NCBI GenBank assembly: GCA_946614165.1
Contig: CAMOGQ010000017.1
Location: forward strand, 1-38,180
Direction of reading: 5' to 3'
DNA: 38,180 bases
Origin: an uncultured Lachnospiraceae bacterium
GTDB lineage: Bacteria > Bacillota > Clostridia > Lachnospirales > Lachnospiraceae
A model generated the notes under the pieces. The model was not told the DNA's origin. It saw only the letters and a program-made list of their open reading frames with translations, and searched no databases. Numbering within the stretch: the first letter of the stretch is position 1; each line of letters starts with the position of its first letter. The position numbers were made by a program, and so were the translations under genes. Shown here piece after piece: positions 33,001 through 38,180 of the stretch.

Positions 33001-34412
33001 TGCAGGAGAGGCTGACTGCTCTGAAGGAGAAGTATCAGTCCCTGCAGGGAAATGCATGGCTGGAGAACGACATTATTTTTGACGTGGACAGCCCGGAAGA
33101 AGCCGCAGACAAGCTTATCGGATATCTTGAAAAAAATACCATCGATCTTTATGACGGCGGTAATCCGCTTTTTCCTTATTCTTATGACAATGCCCTTTTC
33201 CTTGGCCGGGTCATGGATATGAAGATCCCTTACTTTGAGTTTGACTGGAGAAACAAGAACTTCGCCAGAAGGATCGGCTGTGAATATCTGTGTTATGTAA
33301 AGGAGAAGTCATTTATCAGGATCAATGATATGTTCGCACTGATGAATGCCGCTGACAACCGCTTCAATATGCCGGAGCTTTCCGATGACTATGAAAGTCT
33401 GTGGAAGATCTATACGGGAGAATACCTGGAAGAAAAAGATTTTGAAAAGAGCGTCGGCAGCTGGAACTGTCTCTGCGGCGCCCTGGAAAAGTATGAGGCA
33501 GACCAGAAGCCTCTGGCCAGGATCAGGATTCCGGAAAAGGGAGCCTGCAGGAACAGCAGGCTGAAAAGATTTCTGCCGGAATACACATTCATAACAGTTC
33601 AGAATATTCTGCAGAAGCTGAAGGAATATGGCATCGCCGGGGAAGATTCGAGTCTTGAAAAATATACCAGTCAGGACTGCATGCTGGAAATGACAGCGGA
33701 CGAATCCGGCATACAGGCCATGGAAAAGGTCCTGGAACAGCCGCAGTACCTCCTGAGCTATTACGGGGTCAATGTAGTCAGGGTAAGGGATTATACAGGT
33801 GAATATGCCGAGATACGCTTCAACAATGACAGCGTTACAGATGTCAGTCTGGATCCTGACGGAAAAGGCATGGACGACTTAATGCTGCTTCTGCGGGAAC
33901 TTGAAAAGGAGAACTTTATCCAGCGGGTAAGGCAGAATGCGGCAGATCCCGGTCTGGTAAGCTTCACATATTCATCGCAGCGTATTAAGAAGATGCTGAC
34001 AGATCCCGGAGCCATTCTGGAAGTTTACGCTTTTTATGATGTCCTGAAGACAGGCTATTTTGATGACGCAGCCTGCGGGTACGAATTCAGATGGGAAGCA
34101 GGCGGCGTTAAGAATAAGCTTGGTCTGGTACTGACAAAGGGATTCAGAAGCATGATCGTCGAATGCGGCCCCGATACAGAGCTGAAGCTTGATTCCTATC
34201 ATAAGCTTCACAGCATCGCGGATCATTTCGGAATCGGAACGGTCAAGGTCCTTTTGGGAAATACCTGGGCAGATGCAGACGGTACAGAAAGGGAAGAGAA
34301 CAGGATTCAGAAGAGCAGAGGTATTCAGCTCGGCATCAAGACCATTGCTGACGAAGACCGGATCCTTCATATAGGTAAGACACTGGCGGATCTCATGGAG
34401 ACAGGAATCTGA
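30060..34412 (+). CDS. Ser/Thr kinase - Rossmann - RyR - CARF-like - degenerate nuclease fusion, copy 2
   Basis: 1450 aa, same architecture as copy 1. The kinase is more canonical: G-E-G-G-S-A-V (36-42), K61 in K-L-K-E-F-Y-P, H209-M-D211-I-K213-P-S-N216, D236-I-N for DFG, and A-P-E-V. The Rossmann domain begins near 400 with G-A-G-S-Y-G. RyR shows E681-H-R-R-W685. The CARF-like part has I-D-L-Y-D-G-G-N-P-L-F and P-Y-F-E-F-D-W, then F-I-R-I-N-D-M-F-A-L as in DUF1887 linkers. The nuclease domain keeps E1321 (I-L-E-V-Y-A-F) and E1368, but the D is G1355 (N-K-L-G) and the K is G1370 (V-E-C-G), so metal-dependent cleavage is unlikely. Start ATG 30060, after AAGGCGGG with unusually short spacing. 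Likely an active kinase and sensor with a dead nuclease, perhaps a regulator of copy 1. Confidence 0.88.
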   Translation: MNLKQTKRKFLEGTILLSTKEKGGTPEKYTITDIIGEGGSAVCYEAVRIREGSVPETGKLKEFYPADAAIGRTRFYSMKRLEDGCLIPGAGTIRVFEEMRRNYIDTYQLLKKVIAENPKNEILKRYIQQGEILYGYHQEKEGEDDFPGEKMPTAYIWSPGVPGKGFDKYLAEIRKDPRKLPETSLRNILDVVCRLTDCIKALHTAGLMHMDIKPSNFLVQYDSDNRIDSGNISLFDINTLCSIFSDHIPEWGTEGFAAPEVLTGDVDNRSDIYSIGAMLFNALIITDEIPDGLYRDSCYPDLARLVRNSALIEASDKNSDSALMSKICTILEKCLARNPKNRYQSCTALKKDLEGAIRRFDAVKNRPAYLFDKRVSDPGIVIQKLLYEHPLYEAFPEKTGDLNVLVIGAGSYGQKFIDTALVSGQMSGVNLNITAVSDEPDDDRKAYLKFRPALTGLVNMEGSLKGKESLSCGNLEFRELSNNSGKEPELRRFGRNTNVNKKLIENLLAGGRKGKGKASFHYVFISLGDDEINRDAAILCAGMIQAPVCYAIEDREREEREAGSHRSNLCPVYIDEPVDVEVIDSSLGEMAFNTHIAWNDSLNIDVTKERKEFFEGTTPKQKYNRMSSLAYVLSVKYKLHSVGIDCDNMEEAAVLFSEQILEKRETDPSAKKKFNTLVALEHRRWMLELASDGWTAPRDENGRLRLEDCIARGSVKDMVKKTHPCMVPSTEASPLSEEEYTKDQHRKWDEGEIDPSLDELDRMSVELHRCFRKYARQIKKESLFHNPDLLFIESQISPECHEAHTAFLQFMFALKNIVNGVESYSRQYEYYHDALENSLKELPEDSRTRIKQRLKAVRQTFFPIKESNLYRNYKANDDVLIEKIPFILTYRYRRSLAMAFEDGMAQNGRNEAVFANVASATVLSPEKIHYLYFCSRASDIGLLIRKLDAALNYYGKRNVHCGISLALACLKEIPDRQREELQERLTALKEKYQSLQGNAWLENDIIFDVDSPEEAADKLIGYLEKNTIDLYDGGNPLFPYSYDNALFLGRVMDMKIPYFEFDWRNKNFARRIGCEYLCYVKEKSFIRINDMFALMNAADNRFNMPELSDDYESLWKIYTGEYLEEKDFEKSVGSWNCLCGALEKYEADQKPLARIRIPEKGACRNSRLKRFLPEYTFITVQNILQKLKEYGIAGEDSSLEKYTSQDCMLEMTADESGIQAMEKVLEQPQYLLSYYGVNVVRVRDYTGEYAEIRFNNDSVTDVSLDPDGKGMDDLMLLLRELEKENFIQRVRQNAADPGLVSFTYSSQRIKKMLTDPGAILEVYAFYDVLKTGYFDDAACGYEFRWEAGGVKNKLGLVLTKGFRSMIVECGPDTELKLDSYHKLHSIADHFGIGTVKVLLGNTWADADGTEREENRIQKSRGIQLGIKTIADEDRILHIGKTLADLMETGI

Positions 34413-34446
34413 CCATTTGTTTTACAGAAAGCAGGCGTTTAGTCAG

Positions 34447-34486
34447 GAAAACCGGCAGAGATTATTAAAAGTCTCTGCCGGTTTTC
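34447..34486 (+). terminator. terminator after the second cassette
   Basis: A perfect 15-bp stem (GAAAACCGGCAGAGA at 34447-34461 with its complement at 34472-34486) around a 10-nt loop, with the stem ending in TTTTC. It lies 34 nt after the kinase-fusion stop, so the orphan third copy downstream is not in the same operon. Confidence 0.85.
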
Positions 34487-34842
34487 AGCTATTCAGCTTT
34501 ACCGGATGCAGACGGACAGCTCTTTGAAAAGGACATTTTACAGCAGACGATAAAAGTCACGGCTGAAGAAGCATCAATTCTTTTGAGCGGGCGGTGATTT
34601 CCGATGGTTTTCAATGAAGCCATGCAAGGCCAGAATAACTCTTTGAAAACGAATGAGACAGCCATAACACAGGGACTTCACAGGCTATTTGCCAAGGTGA
34701 ATCAGGCTGCAGTAATGTATGTTTCTTCTCATTGATATATGAAAACAATTCATCGGAACCTTATGATATACTGATAGGGACTGCTTACAGTACGTCGTGG
34801 GACGTCTTAAAAATGGGAGCTGTGACAGGGGAGGACATTATT
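34487..34842. other. leader region of the orphan third copy
   Basis: About 355 bases with no gene. It holds two CTCTTTGAAAA direct repeats (34520-34530 and 34639-34649) of unknown meaning, and a promoter-like site at 34741-34772. An in-frame TTG at 34732 lies upstream of that promoter and is not the likely start. Confidence 0.45.
34741..34772 (+). promoter_or_regulatory. candidate promoter of the orphan third copy
   Basis: An extended -10 (TGA-TATACT, 34764-34772) lies 70 nt before the ATG. GAAAACAATTC (34741-34751) sits upstream at nearly the same distance as in the second cassette. The conserved upstream element in place of a TTGACA box may be an activator or alternative sigma site. Confidence 0.42.
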
Positions 34843-37800
34843 ATGAGTAGAATCGGTGAGATAAGGCTTAGGGTATATGACCTGCTTTATGCTAATCCTG
34901 TCTGCTGCTATGCAGAAGAGACCGGAAATGAAAAGCGCAGTAATGTTCTGATTCTCGGTAACGGCTGGGTCGGCAACGAAGTGTTTAAAGGTGTTTTCTG
35001 GGCGGGCCAGGCTCTGGATACCAGGCTGGCCATTACTGTGGCATCCCAAAATGCCGAAGACTACGGAGAATGTATCTGCAGAACAGGAGAAGGCGCTTTA
35101 TTCCCTGCGCTCAGGTTATTTGCAGAACAAAAAGGCTATGCAGATCTCAGATTTGTTAACATCAATATCAGCAAAGAAGATAACAGCTTTGCTGAGGCGC
35201 TGGATTTTAAGAGAAACCGCTATAACTATATCGTGATCGCTCTTGGCAGCGATGAAAAGAACCTGATGGCGGTTGATCAGGTACTTGACTGCTGTCTTTC
35301 TGACTTAGCAGAAGACAGAAGATCTGTAAGCATATGCATCTATACAGATAGCAACGGAGTTTCCGTTGAAGATCGATGTAAAGCCCTGGGGAAAAAGGCT
35401 GAAACCAAGGATATAAAGATTCTAAAATTCGGAACTTTGCAGGAAGAACTGGATAAGAAGATCCATGGCGATATGGAAGATATTGCCCGTAACATCAATT
35501 TCGGCTATGAAATGAAATATGATCAGAGAATCGGACTGGAAGAGGCTGACAGAAGGTTTAAAGAAAGTTATAAAACGGAATTTATTGATTCTCCTCTGGA
35601 CTATGAGAAGGGAGACCTGGCAGTGATGTCCAGCTTCCGGGGAGCCGGATACGCTGCGGATTCTTCCCTGGCTGCAGCTGTACATGTCCCTGTCAAACTG
35701 GCCGTATTCGGAAAGAAAGATACTGGGCCGGAAAATCCGGAAAATCCGGAAGAACGTCTTTCCAAATACCTGCTTCAGAAAGATAGTCTTAACGAGGCTG
35801 TCTGTAAGAAAAATGGTCTCTACTGGGAGCTGGTCGCACTGGAACACAGAAGGTGGAACGCATACATGGTGATGCGCGGGTTCAGGGCACCTACAGTGGA
35901 GGAAGAGGAAGCCTATCTTTATAAAGATGGAAATACTCACCAGGTAAAGGATATGGACAGGCTTCTGCATATCTGTCTCTGTGAAAGCGGTAACCGAAGG
36001 CCACTGAAAAATGATTTTGACCGCCAGTACGACCTCTGGCTGAAGGGTAAAAATCAGGAGGGAAGCCTTTCGGAACTGGACCGTGCCGGCCTCAGGGCCC
36101 ACCAGCTGGCAGGGGCAATGGCTGACAAGACGGACAGGAATAAGGTCTTCAGACTGCTGAAGGGAGATGAAAAAGAGTTACACAATTTAAGACAGTCAGT
36201 ACAAAAACTTTTGAACGATGAGGACCATTCGCTGGTTCTGTATCAGCGGTCACTGGAAACGGCACTTGGGCGATTTCCCGAATCAGCTGACAGAAGCGAA
36301 AGGAGAGTTCATATTCAGGAAGCGGACAGACTTCTCTCGGCCGTAAAGTATCGAAATGCCAGAACGGATTTCTTCGGCCTGGACGAGCAGCAGATAGAGA
36401 TGCTTCCCTTCGCCCTGTGGTACCGGGAAAAGTATAAGACAGTGATCACCATTTTAGGCGATTATCCCAATGCTGCATATGACGTGATTATCCCTACCCT
36501 GTTCTGTGCCGGAGAAGCAATCTTTCTCATGAAAAATCAAAATGACAGTTATGTGAATGCTGTTAGAAGATATTTTCAGGGACGGGGCGCTGTTACCCAG
36601 CCAATATTAATAAAGCTGAAATCTCTGGATATGAACAGTGTATATGAAGCCATTGAGCTGCAGTTTAACTATCGCCGGAACCAGGAATTGATCATCAACT
36701 GCGTACCAGTCCCGGATTACGGGCCGATGCTGGCCATTGGCAAAATGATGGGGAAGTATCCGGGAGGCATTCATGCTGTCCAGTATGTGCGCCATCAGGG
36801 GATCATTTCATTTTCTCAGAAGCGCTATATAGAAGCCGGACTGGATAACAAGAGTTTTTCGCTTTCAGAATTCATTGACCTTATGGGATGCAAAGTCAGC
36901 AATGAATATACGGCTCTTTACGAAAACAGTTCGATTCGTTCTCTCAAAAATATCTTTGAAGAATACAATGAAACGGTTTCCCTGGAGGAATCGGACAAAA
37001 AGATAGACATAAACAAATGGGCATGTATTTCGGAGTTCTTTGCCGGGCTGCCCCAGCATAAGGATTATCCTGTCGATGTGGAAAATGAGAGCAGGAAGAC
37101 TCTCTACAAGGGGACATTTGCTTCGGATGTGTTTGAAAATGCCGGAATCGGGACTTTCCTGGATCAGCTGGCTAAATTCGATATAATTGAAGGCTGGAAT
37201 GGTCCCCAGGTAACGGAGGTAGAGGGACAGGTTAAGGTCTGCTTTTTTTATGTAAACGCTGAGATTGTTTCCATGCTCCGTCAGTTTGAGAGCACGGGGA
37301 GCGCGGGGACAGGAAGAAGCTGCCAGATTGTCAGCTTCCTTCCTCTTGAAGGAATACTGAGAATCTCGGATCTGTGTGTGAAACGTGTTCCCATCATCAG
37401 TAAGAAACATCATACAGAAAAACATAAGCAGATACGAATCGATTTCCTGAAAAAATTCTGCGAAAAGGGTTTCATAAAAAATCTGAAGATTAACAAAAAA
37501 GATACCGCTTCCTTCATGTTTTCCAATGAATCTGTCATGAAGCTGATGAAGACCCGGGATGCAGTGTTCGAACTCGTCGTATATGAAATGATGAGAGAAT
37601 CCGGGCGGTTTGACGATGTGGAAGCAGGAGTAAAGATCTGCTGGGATGCCAATCAGATATCTGCCGAAGAGCACCTGGTACAGGCCTGCAGGGACAACAT
37701 CACCGGTTATGGATATGGTAAGTATCAGCATGAATTAAAACAGATAAAGAATGCCGGATTCGGTCAGGGAGGAAATTATGTTAAAAACGAGTCTTATATC

Positions 37801-38061
37801 ATAGGGCTCAGGGGAATGAACGCTGTGATGGTATCCTGTAAGACTTCGTCCTGGAAAGATCCCAACTGGATCTATGAATTCAAAGCTCTGGCGGATCATT
37901 TTCAGGCAGAAGCAGTTCTTGCGGTACCCACTAATCAGGAGAAGAGCCGGACGGATTTTGTAAGGAAGGCGCGTCAGATGAAGGTCTCTCTTTGGGGAAA
38001 GGAGATCCTTACGAATCTGGACAAGTTCAGGAACGAAATAGACACAATGATCGACAAGTGA
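34843..38061 (+). CDS. kinase-less Rossmann - RyR - CARF-like - degenerate nuclease protein, copy 3
   Basis: 1072 aa, homologous to copies 1 and 2 from the Rossmann domain onward, with no kinase. ATG 34843 follows GGGGAGG by 8 nt and lies after the promoter-like site. Near residue 30 comes N-V-L-I-L-G-N-G-W-V-G-N, the altered Rossmann glycine loop, then RyR with E334-H-R-R-W338 and a late L-D-R-A-G-L-R-A-H block. A CARF-like section has L-I-I-N-C-V-P-V-P-D-Y-G-P-M-L-A, then F-S-L-S-E-F-I-D-L-M-G as in DUF1887 proteins. In the nuclease domain E910 (V-F-E-L-V-V-Y) and K1000 remain, but D is Y985 (N-E-S-Y) and E is S998 (V-S-C-K). An insertion of about 40 residues precedes that motif. It probably works as a ligand sensor or a decoy/partner of the kinase fusions; it has no PP2C or helical partner of its own. 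Confidence 0.85.
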   Translation: MSRIGEIRLRVYDLLYANPVCCYAEETGNEKRSNVLILGNGWVGNEVFKGVFWAGQALDTRLAITVASQNAEDYGECICRTGEGALFPALRLFAEQKGYADLRFVNINISKEDNSFAEALDFKRNRYNYIVIALGSDEKNLMAVDQVLDCCLSDLAEDRRSVSICIYTDSNGVSVEDRCKALGKKAETKDIKILKFGTLQEELDKKIHGDMEDIARNINFGYEMKYDQRIGLEEADRRFKESYKTEFIDSPLDYEKGDLAVMSSFRGAGYAADSSLAAAVHVPVKLAVFGKKDTGPENPENPEERLSKYLLQKDSLNEAVCKKNGLYWELVALEHRRWNAYMVMRGFRAPTVEEEEAYLYKDGNTHQVKDMDRLLHICLCESGNRRPLKNDFDRQYDLWLKGKNQEGSLSELDRAGLRAHQLAGAMADKTDRNKVFRLLKGDEKELHNLRQSVQKLLNDEDHSLVLYQRSLETALGRFPESADRSERRVHIQEADRLLSAVKYRNARTDFFGLDEQQIEMLPFALWYREKYKTVITILGDYPNAAYDVIIPTLFCAGEAIFLMKNQNDSYVNAVRRYFQGRGAVTQPILIKLKSLDMNSVYEAIELQFNYRRNQELIINCVPVPDYGPMLAIGKMMGKYPGGIHAVQYVRHQGIISFSQKRYIEAGLDNKSFSLSEFIDLMGCKVSNEYTALYENSSIRSLKNIFEEYNETVSLEESDKKIDINKWACISEFFAGLPQHKDYPVDVENESRKTLYKGTFASDVFENAGIGTFLDQLAKFDIIEGWNGPQVTEVEGQVKVCFFYVNAEIVSMLRQFESTGSAGTGRSCQIVSFLPLEGILRISDLCVKRVPIISKKHHTEKHKQIRIDFLKKFCEKGFIKNLKINKKDTASFMFSNESVMKLMKTRDAVFELVVYEMMRESGRFDDVEAGVKICWDANQISAEEHLVQACRDNITGYGYGKYQHELKQIKNAGFGQGGNYVKNESYIIGLRGMNAVMVSCKTSSWKDPNWIYEFKALADHFQAEAVLAVPTNQEKSRTDFVRKARQMKVSLWGKEILTNLDKFRNEIDTMIDK

Positions 38062-38076
38062 TAAAAGAACGAATTG

Positions 38077-38109
38077 GCGGCACCGTAAGAGAGACGGTGC
38101 CGCTTTTTT
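38077..38109 (+). terminator. terminator after the orphan third copy
   Basis: A perfect 10-bp stem (GCGGCACCGT at 38077-38086 with its complement at 38094-38103), 7-nt loop and T6: a canonical intrinsic terminator 16 nt after the stop codon. Confidence 0.9.
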
Positions 38110-38180
38110 GAGTGGGAAGAAGCGTTGGAACTGAGGGTTGGGGTTCCGTCGTTCTCCCCCTGTGACCATGGAGACTGAAG
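38110..38180. other. right edge, no recognised content
   Basis: Seventy bases after the last terminator with no coding signal I can support. Confidence 0.3.

Noticed and set aside
34520-34649. Two CTCTTTGAAAA direct repeats about 120 nt apart
   Set aside because: Only two copies with no regular spacing relative to a promoter; the sequence is common in A/T-rich Firmicute leaders.
34732-34842. TTG start for the orphan third copy
   Set aside because: It lies upstream of the promoter-like site and has no ribosome site; ATG 34843 has GGGGAGG at 8 nt.
1-38180. CRISPR array, tRNA or rRNA genes
   Set aside because: I saw no regularly spaced repeats and no cloverleaf or rRNA-like segments in any intergenic region.

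Overview
The window looks like an accessory ('conflict' or stress-response) region of a Gram-positive Clostridia genome, most plausibly Lachnospiraceae. The basis is AAAGGAGG-type ribosome-binding sites before nearly every gene, several TTG/GTG starts, compact operons with 4-17 nt overlaps, intrinsic terminators, and small families such as DUF554, YbjN-like and SprT-like. I see no rRNA, tRNA, CRISPR array, transposase or integrase. The taxonomic call is inference from style, not from a marker gene.

Layout. (A) 861-7506, plus strand: a three-gene cassette of an all-helical protein, a PP2C-type phosphatase and a 1434-aa multidomain protein. The last reads as Ser/Thr kinase - Rossmann (TrkA-N-like) - RyR - CARF-like - PD-(D/E)XK nuclease. 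(B) 22843-7650, minus strand: a long convergent gene series. From its 5' end it has a small basic protein, a vWA lipoprotein, a 4-TM protein, a protein with tubulin-like glycine motifs, a 1067-aa protein with HSP70/actin-like phosphate motifs, two small membrane or exported proteins, an AAA-lid-like protein without a P-loop, a VirD4/TraG-type ATPase, a ClpP-type protease and, after a gap, a TIR-TM-beta-propeller protein. (C) 24088-23396, minus strand: a DUF554 membrane protein. (D) 24624-26394, plus strand: a small operon of a YbjN-like protein, a possible micro-ORF, an S1/OB-fold protein and a SprT-like metalloprotease. (E) 26758-34412, plus strand: a second, diverged copy of the three-gene cassette. 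(F) 34843-38061, plus strand: a third, kinase-less copy of the large sensor/nuclease protein, with its own promoter-like site and terminators.

How it may work (inference). Kinase and PP2C would form a reversible phosphorylation switch. The kinase is covalently joined to a dinucleotide/ligand-sensing Rossmann-RyR module and to a Card1/Can2 (DUF1887)-like CARF-nuclease module. Only the first copy keeps the E...D...E-x-K nuclease residues. The second has lost the D and K, and the third has lost the D and E, so copies two and three look like nuclease-dead sensors or regulators. Between the cassettes, the minus-strand locus pairs actin-like and tubulin-like proteins with envelope-anchored vWA and TM proteins, an orphan conjugation-type ATPase, ClpP and a TIR effector candidate. 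No type III CRISPR locus is present, so any activating nucleotide must come from elsewhere.
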